This document shows positions 8,163 through 17,167 of a stretch of DNA of 64,000 bases, one piece after another. Source of the stretch: Klebsiella pneumoniae (GTDB lineage: Bacteria > Myxococcota_A > UBA796 > SXON01); assembly GCA_945862325.1 (NCBI GenBank), contig CAMAXZ010000001.1, positions 62,001-126,000 on the forward strand, given 5' to 3'. Position 1 is the stretch's first letter. Each line of letters begins with the position of its first letter. The position numbers and the translations under genes were made by a program. The notes below the pieces were generated by a model, which did not search any database, had not been told where the DNA came from, and saw only the letters and a list, made by a program, of their open reading frames with translations.

Positions 8163-9589
8163 GGGCGCGTCGGCCGACGGCGTTCGTCCTTCCCCCGCTC
8201 GCGGAGGCGGTCCTCGTGGTGATTCCCCCGTGGATCGCGGCCTTCCTCCAGCTGCGCTGGACCCTCGCGGTCATCCGCCGCCAGGAGGACGAGGTGCGCC
8301 CGCTCGGGGGGCTCGCCTACGCCACCTTCGTCCAGCTGGCGGACGCGTGGGGCGAGGGCCGCGGCTGGGTGCAGACGGTGCACCGCGGCTACGCGGAGGA
8401 GTGGCGGTGGGGCGGGCACTACACCCCCTGGTTCTTCGTCGCTTCCTGGCTCGCGTCGTTGTCCGATTCGCCGTGGGCCCTCGCGCGCGTGCAGGCGGCG
8501 TCGGTGGCGGCGGGCATCTTGAGCGCCTACCTGCTCGGCCGCGCCGAGGCCGGCCTCTGGGGAGGGATCGCGGCGCTGGTGATCTACGCGTGCTCCGCGC
8601 CCGCCCTCGTGCTCGCCTGCTCGGACTACCAGGACATGGTCCACGTGCTCCCGCTCGCGCCGCTGCTCGTCTGGGCGGCGCGCCACGCGGGCGTGCCGCT
8701 GTTCCTCGTGTGTGTGCTCGCCTTCGGGGCGGCCCGCGAGGAGGCGCTCGTGCTCGCGCCGGTCGTGGCCCTCGCCGGCGGGCCCTGGCGGGCGCTGCTC
8801 GCGGCCGGCGCCGTCGCGGCGGCGCTGATGGTGTACGCAGGCTTCGGGCCGCCGCCGTACCCCAACCCGCTCTACGACGTGGCGCGGTGGGAGCTCGGGC
8901 AGCTCTTCGGCGTCGCGACGACCCCGGTGGGCGGGCACGGCGCGCCGCCCGCCCCGCCGCCCGGCAGCGGGGGCCCGCGCGTGGAGATCGACGTGTACCG
9001 GTCGATGTTGGGCAGCGCGTGGCCGTGGCTCCTCGCCGCGCCACGGGCCGCGCTCGGCGCGCTGCCCGTGATGGCGTTTCACGCGCTCGATCCGACGGGC
9101 ACCCGGGGGATCGGCTCCCCCGCCGTCCATCACCTCGCGCCCCTGACCGCGATCGGCCTCTCGGCGGCCATCGTCGGGGTGGGCGCGCTCGCCCGGGCGA
9201 GCGGCCGCTTCGGGCTCGCGGTCATGCTCGCCGCCTGCGTCGGCGCCGGCGCGTCGTTCGCGTCGGCGACCCCCGCGCTCGCGGAGCACGGCATGCGGAC
9301 GCGCGGCGCAGGGCGCCACGCCGTGTGGGCGTTGCTCGACGACGTGCCCGACGACGCGGTGCTGCTCCTGCCGGAGTCGATCGCGCCCGCGGCCGCGCGA
9401 CGCGAGAAGCTCGTCACGCTCGACAGCGTCGATGACCGTATCGCGGCGTCGGAGGTCGACTTCGCGATCACCAACGACGCGTCGGTGCGCGGCACTCTCG
9501 TCCGAGAGGAGCGCGGCTGGCGCCTGCTCGCGGACCCCGCGGTGCCGGCGCGGCGTGCGCAGCCGCAGGTGGGCGTGTCGCGCCAGTGA
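8159..9589 (+). CDS. DUF2079-like polytopic membrane protein
   Basis: A 476-residue protein with about ten hydrophobic segments starting at a GTG that overlaps the previous stop. Features typical of DUF2079 proteins (related to GT-C-type lipid-linked sugar transferases) include the GGHYTPWFFVASWL loop, LARVQAASVAAGILSAYLL, and a helix ending in AFGAAREEALVL. A Pro/Gly-rich loop interrupts the membrane part near residues 255-275, and the C-terminal 110 residues look soluble. The overlap with the glycosyltransferase suggests it acts on the same envelope glycolipid or exports it. Biochemical activity is not established for most of this family. Confidence 0.7.
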   Translation: MRARRPTAFVLPPLAEAVLVVIPPWIAAFLQLRWTLAVIRRQEDEVRPLGGLAYATFVQLADAWGEGRGWVQTVHRGYAEEWRWGGHYTPWFFVASWLASLSDSPWALARVQAASVAAGILSAYLLGRAEAGLWGGIAALVIYACSAPALVLACSDYQDMVHVLPLAPLLVWAARHAGVPLFLVCVLAFGAAREEALVLAPVVALAGGPWRALLAAGAVAAALMVYAGFGPPPYPNPLYDVARWELGQLFGVATTPVGGHGAPPAPPPGSGGPRVEIDVYRSMLGSAWPWLLAAPRAALGALPVMAFHALDPTGTRGIGSPAVHHLAPLTAIGLSAAIVGVGALARASGRFGLAVMLAACVGAGASFASATPALAEHGMRTRGAGRHAVWALLDDVPDDAVLLLPESIAPAAARREKLVTLDSVDDRIAASEVDFAITNDASVRGTLVREERGWRLLADPAVPARRAQPQVGVSRQ

Positions 9590-9601
9590 GGCCCGGCGCC
9601 G

Positions 9602-10732
9602 TCAGTTCCCCAACATCCAGTCGGCGGCGGAGCGCGCGTCGACCACGGAGTTGTTGAGGGTGACGTGCTTCGCGGTGCCGGCGTCCGTCACGCGGAGGAG
9701 GTTCGGGAAGTTCGGCTGGAGAGACCGGAACCCGCCGTTGGTGTCGTCCGGCACGAGCGGGTCTTCGCTGCTCCAGCGGAAGTCGATCGGGTAGGTCAGC
9801 GCTCGCTCGCCGTAGTACCGGCCGAGGCTGAACTGCCCGATGTCGTTGTCCACGTGCTGGTAGAACACCCGCTCGAGCCCTTCCCGCTGCGCGGGGAACG
9901 CCTGAGGGTTCGACGCGAGCGTGTACAGGTTGTCCATCACGCTGTCGAGGATGGCGCCGCGGACGTCCGGCATGTTCGCGTCGCCCGTGCTCTGGGCGCG
10001 CCGCAGCAGCTCGGGGAGCGCCCGGCCGCCTTCGCCGAGGCCCACGACATAGATGCCCGAGGTGTCGACCGGCACGGGAAGCGTGTCGAAACCGAAGAGG
10101 CCCTGGTAGAAGGTACGCTCTTCTTCGTTCTTGCTGGCCAGGCGCGTCATGGCCCACGCGAGGAAGCGGCCCTGACGGGTCACGCCGGCGTCCGCGTTCG
10201 CGTCGTTGATCGTGTAGCCGGTCTCGTTGTGCCAGAGGTCTCCCCAGCAGTTGGCCGGATACAGCGTGACGGTCGCCTTGTCCGCGAGCACGGCCGGAAG
10301 CGTGCCGGCGTTGACCTCGGCCGCGTCGATCGCGCCGCCGGGGAGGAGCCCGAACGTCTCGAACACCTTTTCCGAGGCCCACACGGCGTTCATGCGGTCC
10401 TGCGGCGCGTAGTGCTCGCCGCCGAGCGGGTCGGCGAGATCGGGCTGGACCACGTAGTCGAACGCGCCGGCGTGGAAGAACAGGACGAGCGGTGCGGGCT
10501 CGGTGATGTCCTCTCGGTACACCGCGTAGAATTCCGCGGGCTCCCCGTCGGGGCAGAGCAGGTCGCTCCAGCGGAAGGCGCGGAGCGCGATGTTCTCCGC
10601 GTTCGTGTACTCGTTTTCGAAACGAACCTCGTCGAACGTGAACTCCGGAGCGACCGGCGCGAAGCAGCCGGGGAGGAGCGCGAGGAACGGCGGGAGGGCG
10701 AGGGGCAGGCGGCGCGGCACGGACGACTCCAC
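9602..10732 (-). CDS. Lipoprotein with degenerate alpha/beta-hydrolase-like domain
   Basis: A 376-residue exported protein with a lipoprotein signal ending in LLPGC. The start is taken at GTG 10732, directly before the signal peptide; an internal GTG at 10720 would also work. The core has alpha/beta-hydrolase-like strands (PLVLFFHAGAFDYV; IYVVGLGEGGRALPELL; RGAILDSVMDNLY), but the expected G-x-S-x-G elbow reads GLGEGG, so no nucleophilic serine is visible there. Ten bases upstream lies the FGE-like gene, so the two probably form an operon. A TATAGT box 9 bases before the GTG could give a separate short-leader transcript. Function unknown. Confidence 0.75.
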   Translation of the reverse strand: MESSVPRRLPLALPPFLALLPGCFAPVAPEFTFDEVRFENEYTNAENIALRAFRWSDLLCPDGEPAEFYAVYREDITEPAPLVLFFHAGAFDYVVQPDLADPLGGEHYAPQDRMNAVWASEKVFETFGLLPGGAIDAAEVNAGTLPAVLADKATVTLYPANCWGDLWHNETGYTINDANADAGVTRQGRFLAWAMTRLASKNEEERTFYQGLFGFDTLPVPVDTSGIYVVGLGEGGRALPELLRRAQSTGDANMPDVRGAILDSVMDNLYTLASNPQAFPAQREGLERVFYQHVDNDIGQFSLGRYYGERALTYPIDFRWSSEDPLVPDDTNGGFRSLQPNFPNLLRVTDAGTAKHVTLNNSVVDARSAADWMLGN

Positions 10733-10742
10733 GTCGCGCCCA

Positions 10743-11357
10743 CTATACCTCCTGAACGCCCCGGAAGCCGACCGGGTGCGCGTCGGGCTCCCCTGGCGCG
10801 AGGTCGGGCGCGCCGCCGACCAACCCCCCCGCGGCGGTCCATTGATGAAGCCAGCAGCCGAGATCGAAACATCCGAAGGCGTTCGGCGGCCACTGCCCGG
10901 GCTCGATCGGGGCGCCCCAGCGTGGCGCCCCGATGCGCCCGAGGGTCGGGTCACGGGTGTCGCCCCACGGGTGGCGTGCGCGGCCCCACACGGCCGCGAT
11001 GTCGTCCGGCGTCGGAAGTCGCTTTCCCGCACGTTCGCAGCTCGCCCGTGCCGCCTCGAACCCGCCGTCGTGGACCACCGGCAGCACGTCGATCCACCGC
11101 CACGTACCCGGGATCCGCACCATCATCGGGTGCGCGCCGTCGGCGTTCACCAGGCCGCGATCCTCGCCCTCGGGCAGGTCGCCCGGCGCTTCCGCCTGCA
11201 CGGTGACGTCGCCGCGGATCACCCGACCGCGGGCGTCGACCGTGGCCCGCGCGGTGAGCACGCGCCACGTGGCCTCGTGCGGCCAACGGTTCAAGGTGGC
11301 CAGCGCGCGCGTGATGGCGTGGCGCACGTCGTACCCGCTCGCGTCGATCGGCGGCAC
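10743..11357 (-). CDS. Shortened formylglycine-generating-enzyme-like protein
   Basis: A 204-residue protein. Its second half carries the landmarks of the FGE/SUMF1 (formylglycine-generating) fold: GKRLPTPDDIAAVWG, HPWGD and PPNAFGCFDLGCWLHQW, matching the family's GKRLPTEAEW, YPWGD and PxNxFGLYDMxGNVWEW stretches. The domain is much shorter than the usual 250-300 residues, and the expected Gly-Asn-Val-Trp-Glu-Trp is changed to a Cys-Trp-Leu-His-Gln-Trp variant. The GTG at 11357 has GGAGG four bases upstream and is the first sensible start after the divergent dehydratase gene. No signal peptide is seen. Enzyme activity is doubtful; a sugar- or protein-binding use of the fold is possible. Confidence 0.65.
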   Translation of the reverse strand: MPPIDASGYDVRHAITRALATLNRWPHEATWRVLTARATVDARGRVIRGDVTVQAEAPGDLPEGEDRGLVNADGAHPMMVRIPGTWRWIDVLPVVHDGGFEAARASCERAGKRLPTPDDIAAVWGRARHPWGDTRDPTLGRIGAPRWGAPIEPGQWPPNAFGCFDLGCWLHQWTAAGGLVGGAPDLAPGEPDAHPVGFRGVQEV

Positions 11358-11402
11358 CCACCCTCCCGGACAGAGGGTAATCCCCGCGATACCCGGCGCC
11401 TC

Positions 11403-11885
11403 ATGCGCTGGCGACTCGTCGATCGGATCGACTCTCTCGAGCTGGGCGTCCGCGCGACGGGCGCCGTGCGGTTTCCGGCCGACACCGAGTTCTTTCAAGA
11501 TCACTTCCCGGGCTTCCCCGTCGTGCCGGGGGTCGTGCTCCTCGAGGCCCTCGCCCAGCTCAGCGGCAAGCTCGTCGGGTACACGGTCCGAAAGCGGCGC
11601 GGAGACTGGCCGTTTCCCATCCTGACCATGGCGGAGCGGGTGAAGTTCCGCAAGTTCGTGCGCCCCGACGAGGTGGTCGTGCTCGAGTCGACGCTCCGGG
11701 AGCTGCGCGACGAGAGCGCCGTGGTCGAGGTGCGCGGGCGGGTCGACGGGCGGGTGACCACCCAGGCGGAGCAGGTGTTCGTGTTCAACGCCGTCCCGCT
11801 CGCGTCGGACGCGGAGGCCGAGCGCCTCGAGCGGCTGGAGCGCGCGGAGCTCGCCCGCTTGTGGCCAGGGTACCCCGGTGATTGA
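11403..11885 (+). CDS. FabZ-like 3-hydroxyacyl-ACP dehydratase
   Basis: A 160-residue hot-dog-fold protein. The stretch DHFPGFPVVPGVVLLEALAQ (His34 and the Glu of LLEALAQ) is the active-site signature of FabZ dehydratases, which remove water from 3-hydroxyacyl-ACP. It starts at ATG 11403 and ends 8 bases inside the following ketosynthase gene, so translation is coupled. Its place at the head of a dehydratase, ketosynthase, ketosynthase-like, kinase, ketosynthase array suggests a dedicated acyl-chain pathway, not housekeeping fatty acid synthesis. Alternative reading: an ApeP/ApeI-type dehydratase of an aryl-polyene-like system. Confidence 0.85.
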   Translation: MRWRLVDRIDSLELGVRATGAVRFPADTEFFQDHFPGFPVVPGVVLLEALAQLSGKLVGYTVRKRRGDWPFPILTMAERVKFRKFVRPDEVVVLESTLRELRDESAVVEVRGRVDGRVTTQAEQVFVFNAVPLASDAEAERLERLERAELARLWPGYPGD

Positions 11886-13047
11886 GCGCCGTCGGGTCGT
11901 CGTCACCGGGGTGGGCGCCGTCACGCCGCTCGGCGTCGGGGTGGACGCCACGTGGGCGGGCCTCATGTCCGGCCGCAGCGGGGTCGGGCCGATCCGCCGC
12001 TTCGACGCGACAGGGTTTCCCGTGCGGTTCGCCGCGGAGGCGCCGGTCGACGGCCAGGGGCCGGCGCTGAAGGCGCGGCTCGTCGCGCTGGCATTGGAGG
12101 AGGCGCTCGGCGCCCGCCCCGTCGCCGGCGGCACCCGCCTCGGCGTGTGTCTGGGCAGCGAGGCCGCGCGGCCGCCGTTCGAGTGGTTGTGGGCGTCTGA
12201 TGTCGATCCGGGGGCGATCGCCGCCCTCGCCCCGGATGTCCCGACCCGACAGGTCGCGGCGCTCACCGGCGCGCGGGGTCCCCGATCCACCGTCAGCACG
12301 GCGTGCACCAGCAGCAGCCAGGCCATCGGCGAGGCCGTGCTCCGCATCCGCCGCGGCGAGGTCGACGCCATGATCGCCGGCGGCGTGGACGCCCTCGCGG
12401 AGCCTCTCATGGTCGTCGGGTTCGCCAAGCTCGGGGCCTTGAGCACGCGCAACGACGACCCGGCGCGCGCCTCGCGCCCCTTCGATCGCGCGCGGGACGG
12501 CTTCGTCCTCGGAGAAGGCGCGGGGATCCTCGTTCTCGAGGCCGAGGAGCACGCGCTGGCGCGGGGCGCCGACGTGCTCGCGACGATCGAGGGGTGGGGC
12601 TGCTCGTGCAACGCGTGGCGCATCACGGACTCCCCGCCGGACGGCCGCGGCGCGGCACAGTCGATGGAAGCGGCGCTCGCGGACGCCGGGATCACGGCCG
12701 CGCAGGTCGACTACGTCAACGCCCACGGGACGAGCACCCCGCAGAACGACGCGAGCGAGAGCGCGGCGTTGCAGCGTGTTTTTGCGGGAATCCCGGTGCC
12801 CGTCAGCAGCACCAAGGGCCACATGGGGCACCTCGTCGCGGCGTGCGGCGCGGTGGAGGCGATCCTCTGCGTCGCCGCCCTGCGTCACGGCGCGCTTCCT
12901 CCGACCTTGAACCTCGATGATCCGGACCCCGTGTGCGCGCTGACGCACATCCGCGGGGCGCCGTTGCGGGTCGACGCGCGCGTGGCCCTCACGAACGCGT
13001 TCGGCTTCGGGGGCAGCAACGGAAGTTTGATCCTGGGCCGCGCGTGA
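11878..13047 (+). CDS. Beta-ketoacyl-ACP synthase (FabF-like, complete)
   Basis: A 389-residue condensing enzyme that extends acyl-ACP with malonyl-ACP. All three catalytic residues are in place: Cys143 in STACTSSSQ, His283 in VNAHGTSTP and His315 in TKGHMGHLVAACG. The C-terminal motif NAFGFGGSNGSL is also present. GTG 11878 overlaps the dehydratase stop, and its own stop overlaps the next gene's GTG (13044-13047). A truncated ketosynthase-like partner follows directly, an arrangement reminiscent of the ketosynthase/chain-length-factor pairs of type II polyketide and aryl polyene clusters. The symbol fabF is withheld because a housekeeping copy is likely to lie elsewhere. Confidence 0.9.
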   Translation: MIERRRVVVTGVGAVTPLGVGVDATWAGLMSGRSGVGPIRRFDATGFPVRFAAEAPVDGQGPALKARLVALALEEALGARPVAGGTRLGVCLGSEAARPPFEWLWASDVDPGAIAALAPDVPTRQVAALTGARGPRSTVSTACTSSSQAIGEAVLRIRRGEVDAMIAGGVDALAEPLMVVGFAKLGALSTRNDDPARASRPFDRARDGFVLGEGAGILVLEAEEHALARGADVLATIEGWGCSCNAWRITDSPPDGRGAAQSMEAALADAGITAAQVDYVNAHGTSTPQNDASESAALQRVFAGIPVPVSSTKGHMGHLVAACGAVEAILCVAALRHGALPPTLNLDDPDPVCALTHIRGAPLRVDARVALTNAFGFGGSNGSLILGRA

Positions 13048-13832
13048 TCGGCGTCCTGTGCGTCGGCTGCGTGACCCCGCTCGGCGAGGTCGTCGCCACC
13101 GTGCGGAGCGCGCTCGCCGCGGGCGACGTGGCGCTCGCGCCGCGCGCGTCGCTCGCCTTGCTCCCCGAGCCGCGCGCCGCGGTCGTGGCCGGCCCGGACC
13201 TCGGGCCGTGGCTCCGTCGCAAGAAGGATCTGCGGCTCCTCTCGCGCGCCGCCGTGCTCGCGCTCCCGGCCGCCGGGCGCGCCCTCGCCGCGTTCGCGGG
13301 CGATCCTTCGGAGCTCGGGGTGTTCGTCGCCGTGGGGCGCGAGCCCCCGGACGAGGGCGAGGCGGAGGTGTCGCTGGCGGCGATGGAGCGCGGCGGGCGC
13401 CTCGATCGCGTGGCCCTCGGCGGTGACGGCCGCGCGACGTACCCACCGCTGCTCCCGCTGCGAACCCTCCCCAACATGGTGCTGGCGCACGTGTGCATCC
13501 AGCATGGCATTCGCGGAGAGAACGCGACCTTCGCCGGGGGCGCGGAGGCGGGAGCCGCCGCGGTGCGGGCCGCCGTGCGCGCCGTGGAGGAGGGGCGGGC
13601 GCCCTTCGCTCTCGTCGGCGCCGCGAGCGCGGAGACCGACCTCGCGAGCGCGCGCGACCGCCTTCGCGCCGGCCTCGTCGATCCTCCTGGCGAAGCGGCG
13701 ATCTTCGCGCTGATCGGTCCCGGCGGCGCGCCGATTCCGCCGGGGCCGCTCCCGCCGTCGCGCCCGTCGTGGGGCGACCTCGGCTGCGTCGAGGGGCTCA
13801 TCCCGTTGTTGTGGTCGCAGACCCCCGGATGA
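13044..13832 (+). CDS. Standalone ketosynthase-like N-terminal domain, cysteine lost
   Basis: A 262-residue protein matching only the N-terminal half of a ketosynthase. It starts with the CVGCVTPLGEV strand and has the dimer-core stretch PNMVLAHVCIQHGIRGENATF, but the catalytic Cys position of the nucleophile turn is Gly165 (TFAGGAEAG). The C-terminal half that would bring the two His residues is missing. Small proteins of this kind are known from aryl polyene clusters as chain-length-factor-like partners. Both ends overlap: GTG 13044 lies in the stop of the full ketosynthase, and a kinase gene follows after 58 bases. Inferred role: structural or length-setting partner of the neighbouring ketosynthase. 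Confidence 0.75.
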   Translation: MIGVLCVGCVTPLGEVVATVRSALAAGDVALAPRASLALLPEPRAAVVAGPDLGPWLRRKKDLRLLSRAAVLALPAAGRALAAFAGDPSELGVFVAVGREPPDEGEAEVSLAAMERGGRLDRVALGGDGRATYPPLLPLRTLPNMVLAHVCIQHGIRGENATFAGGAEAGAAAVRAAVRAVEEGRAPFALVGAASAETDLASARDRLRAGLVDPPGEAAIFALIGPGGAPIPPGPLPPSRPSWGDLGCVEGLIPLLWSQTPG

Positions 13833-13890
13833 CCGCGCGGCGGCCGGCCGGCCCGCGGCGCGTGCTACGTTTTCGCGCCCCCGGTGCTGA

Positions 13891-15942
13891 TTGGCTCAGA
13901 GCGCGCGTCGATTCCACTTCCTCAAAGAGATCGCCTCGGGCGGCTTCGGGAGCGTGTACGTCGCGAAAGTGATGGAGGCCGACGGCTTCAGTCGCCTCAT
14001 GGCGGTGAAGCTGCTCCACCAGCGGTGGAGCGACAACGTCGAGATCTCGCGCCGCATGAAGGACGAGGCGCGCCTGTTGGGGTGCATCCGTCACCGCAAC
14101 ATCGTCAATGTGCACGGCTTCACGACGATCGGCGGTCGGGTCGCCGTGATGATGGAGTACCTCGAGGCGGTCGACCTCAAGGTCACCACGCAGTGGCTCG
14201 CGGAGCACGACACGCGCATGAGCGTGCGCGCCGCCCTGGAGATCGTCGCCAACGCCGCGAGCGCGCTCGACGCCGCGTACAACCTCCCGCCGTTTCCGGG
14301 CGACAAGCCGCTGCGCGTCATCCACCGGGACATCAAGCCGTCCAACATCATGGTGGACGAGTCCGGCGTCGTGAAGGTGCTCGACTTCGGCGTCGCGCGG
14401 GCCGAGTTCGATCACCGCGAGAGCCACACGCAGGAGCTGCAGTTCGGTTCCGTCGAGTACATGCCGCCCGAGCGGCTCTTCTTCGAAGAAGAGAACGACC
14501 TCGCGGACGTGTACTCGCTCGGGGCCACCCTCTTCGAGCTGCTCGCGCTGGACAAGCTCGGAAAGGCGAAGGGCCGCATCGAGAAACACGCGGAGTTCCT
14601 GCAGGATCGCCTTGCCGACCTGCGCGCTCGCGCGGATCTGCCCGGGGTGGCGGGCGACTCCATCGTCGAGTTGATCCGTGAAATGTGCTCGTTCAATGCA
14701 GAAAATAGGCCAAAGGCCTCCGATGTCTGCACCCGCTGCCGCGCGCTCTCGCGGCTCGCCGAGGGCGACAGCCTGCAGGAGTGGGCGGAGCGGGCGATCC
14801 CTCCGCTCGTGAAGGCCGCGCGCGAGACCATGCGCGACCCCAACCCGCTCACCGAGTCCGTGCTCCACGAGGACACCGGGACGTTCCGGGGGGATGACAG
14901 CTTCGCCGAGCCGTACCCCGATGGCGGCGTGGTGCTGCGCGGGGACGCCAGCGTCGCCGTCCCGCGGTCGGCGCCGCCGCCCGCGCCGCCGCCCGCACCC
15001 CCGCCCGCACCCCGTCCGCCGCTCGCGCCGGACGAGGAGGTCGAGGTCGTCGACGACCCCGCCACGCCGAACCTGCCGCCTCCCGTGTTCGCGGACGAGG
15101 CTCCGGCTCCGGCGCCGCCCCCGCCGCCGGTCGGCCGGCCCCCGGCCACGCCGACCCTCGTCGCCGCGCCCGCCGATGTCTACCCGGCGCCCACCGCCGC
15201 GCCCGGCCTCGCCGCGTCGCGTACGTTCGTCTCCGACGACCTCGACGACGAGCGGACCGTGCCCCCGAACTACGCCGGGTTCGACGACGACGAGCCGACC
15301 CGGGTGTCCCTGCCCGCCGACCTCGACGTCGCGCCGCCGCCCGGGCCGGTCCCGGCGCCGCCGCCCGCCCCCTCCGATGCGCCGCCGGCGTCCCCGCCTC
15401 GATCGGCGGCGCCGTCTGTCCCACCGCACGGGCCGGCGTACGACGTCTCGACTCCGCGCGCGCCGCGCCCTCCGGACCCGTTCCTGGACATCGAGCCCCC
15501 GGAGCCGCGACCGGCGCGCGCGGGTTCCGGCTGGATCACGTCCCTCGTGGTGGTGGGCGTCCTGTTCATCGGCGTGGGCGCCATCGGCGTCGCGGTCGCC
15601 GGGGCGTTCGGTCTCGGCCTGCTCGAAGGGCCGCCTGCGTCGTCTGCCTCCGCGCTCCCGACGCCGTCGGCCCCCACCGCGGTCGCCGCGCCGGTCGACG
15701 CGCCGCCCCCTCCGGGCGCCATCGTGTTCCGTTCGGCCGCGCCCGACACCGCGCGCCTCTCCGTCATCTGCGACGGCGCCGAGCACCAGGGCAAGTCCCA
15801 GGTGGCGGTCCCCGGGCCCACGGCCACGCGTTGCAGTGTCAAGGCCATCCTCGCGGACCGGATGCGCCTGGTCGCCGAGGTCGACGCGCCGAAGACGGGC
15901 ACCTACGTCTGCTTCACCGACGGCGAGCGCGCCTGCCGGTGA
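13891..15942 (+). CDS. Transmembrane Ser/Thr protein kinase
   Basis: A 683-residue Hanks-type kinase that looks active: Gly loop SGGFGSVYVA, the AVK lysine, HRDIKPSNI and DFG are all intact. After the kinase domain (about 1-310) come a 280-residue Pro-rich linker, one membrane helix (about 548-575) and a short outer domain with Cys residues. The start must be TTG 13891, because TGA immediately precedes it in frame and no other start lies before the Gly loop. Its stop overlaps the GTG of a complete ketosynthase (15939-15942), so kinase and ketosynthase are translated together. Acyl-chain enzymes or their ACP are plausible substrates by position only. Confidence 0.88.
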   Translation: MAQSARRFHFLKEIASGGFGSVYVAKVMEADGFSRLMAVKLLHQRWSDNVEISRRMKDEARLLGCIRHRNIVNVHGFTTIGGRVAVMMEYLEAVDLKVTTQWLAEHDTRMSVRAALEIVANAASALDAAYNLPPFPGDKPLRVIHRDIKPSNIMVDESGVVKVLDFGVARAEFDHRESHTQELQFGSVEYMPPERLFFEEENDLADVYSLGATLFELLALDKLGKAKGRIEKHAEFLQDRLADLRARADLPGVAGDSIVELIREMCSFNAENRPKASDVCTRCRALSRLAEGDSLQEWAERAIPPLVKAARETMRDPNPLTESVLHEDTGTFRGDDSFAEPYPDGGVVLRGDASVAVPRSAPPPAPPPAPPPAPRPPLAPDEEVEVVDDPATPNLPPPVFADEAPAPAPPPPPVGRPPATPTLVAAPADVYPAPTAAPGLAASRTFVSDDLDDERTVPPNYAGFDDDEPTRVSLPADLDVAPPPGPVPAPPPAPSDAPPASPPRSAAPSVPPHGPAYDVSTPRAPRPPDPFLDIEPPEPRPARAGSGWITSLVVVGVLFIGVGAIGVAVAGAFGLGLLEGPPASSASALPTPSAPTAVAAPVDAPPPPGAIVFRSAAPDTARLSVICDGAEHQGKSQVAVPGPTATRCSVKAILADRMRLVAEVDAPKTGTYVCFTDGERACR

Positions 15943-17135
15943 GCGCCGGGGGCCGGCGGCTGGGCGGCGCGGACGTCGTCATCACCGGCGTCGGCCTCCG
16001 TTGCGCGGCGGGCAGCGCGCCGCTGGTCCCGCGCCGGGCGTACGTCTCGGCGGACGCGGACGTCGCCGCGCTCGGCGTGCGCGGGGTGGCGCGAGTGCCG
16101 GATATGGAGGACGATCCAGAGTTTCCGGACGATCGAAAGGCGGCACTCGCCGCGGCGGCGCTCCGGGACGTGGCGGCGCCGCTCCCGCCCGAGGCGCGCG
16201 TCGGCCTGTACCTGGGCACGGGGCTCTCCAGCCTCACCCCGGACGAGCTCGAGCGCGACCTCTACCCCCATCTCAGCGCCGGCCGTTTCGATCGGGCATC
16301 GCTCGCGCGCGATCTCGCGACCGACCACGCGGCGCCTCGCCGCCACGATCCGGCCCGCTGCACGCGGGTGCTCGGCGCGCGGCTCGGCGCCGTCGAGGAA
16401 GAGACGAGCTTCTCGGCGTGCGCGGCCGCGGCCCAGTCGATCGCCGCGGGGGCGCGCGCCGTGGCGCGCGGCGATGTCGACGTCGCCTACGCCGGCGGGC
16501 ACGACTCCATGCTCCACCCGATCGGCGCCCTCAGCTTCGTGGTGCTCGGCGCCCTCTCGCCGACGGTCGGCCGCCCCTTCGATCGGCGGCGAGACGGCTT
16601 CCTGCTCGGGGAAGGCGCGGCGATCCTCCGGCTCGAGCGTGCGGTCGACGCGCGCGCCCGCGGCGTCCCGGTGCTCGCGCGCCTCCTCGGCGCGGGCACC
16701 AGCGTGGACGCGTGGAACGTGACGGCGCCACACCCGGCGGGCCTCGGCGCCGCAACGGCGATGCGCCGCGCGCTGGTCGATGCGGAGATCACGGCGTTTG
16801 ATGTCGACTATGTGAACGCCCACGGGACGGGCACCCCTGTGGGCGACCGCGCCGAGGCGCTCGCGGTGCGGGCGGTCCTCGGCGACGTGCCGGTCAGCAG
16901 CTTCAAGGGGGCGGTGGGCCACACGATCGCGGCCGCGGGCGCGGTCGAGCTGGCCTTGTGCCTCGCGGCGCTCGCCGAGGGTGTCATGCCCGGCACCGTG
17001 GGGCTCGAGGAGCTCGATCCCGAGTGCCCGGCGAACGTGCTCGTCGGGGAGCTCGCGCGTGCGCCGCGGATCCTCGTCAGCAACTCCTTCGGCTTCGGCG
17101 GGCAGAACTGCGCGTTGGTGCTCGCGCGCGCCTGA
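15939..17135 (+). CDS. Beta-ketoacyl synthase (complete, divergent)
   Basis: A 398-residue ketosynthase with the full triad: Cys161 in TSFSACAAAAQ, His295 in VNAHGTGTPVGD and His328 in FKGAVGHTIAAAG, and the end motif NSFGFGGQN. The N-terminal 100 residues are more divergent than in the 11878 gene, so the two are not recent duplicates. It starts at GTG 15939 inside the kinase stop codon. It may extend a different chain-length range or prime the pathway, as the second ketosynthase does in aryl polyene systems; that is inference. Confidence 0.85.
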   Translation: MSAGGRRLGGADVVITGVGLRCAAGSAPLVPRRAYVSADADVAALGVRGVARVPDMEDDPEFPDDRKAALAAAALRDVAAPLPPEARVGLYLGTGLSSLTPDELERDLYPHLSAGRFDRASLARDLATDHAAPRRHDPARCTRVLGARLGAVEEETSFSACAAAAQSIAAGARAVARGDVDVAYAGGHDSMLHPIGALSFVVLGALSPTVGRPFDRRRDGFLLGEGAAILRLERAVDARARGVPVLARLLGAGTSVDAWNVTAPHPAGLGAATAMRRALVDAEITAFDVDYVNAHGTGTPVGDRAEALAVRAVLGDVPVSSFKGAVGHTIAAAGAVELALCLAALAEGVMPGTVGLEELDPECPANVLVGELARAPRILVSNSFGFGGQNCALVLARA

Positions 17136-17155
17136 CCGTCGGGGCGCGCTTGCCG

Positions 17156-17161
17156 TATGAT
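17156..17161 (+). promoter_or_regulatory. Putative -10 box (TATGAT) just before the MopE-like gene
   Basis: TATGAT ends six bases before the ATG at 17168, so transcription would begin at or next to the start codon. A weak -35-like CTGACC lies 18 bases upstream, over the stop of the ketosynthase gene. No ribosome-binding site fits between, which agrees with a leaderless message. Confidence 0.35.
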
Positions 17162-17167
17162 GCGGGC

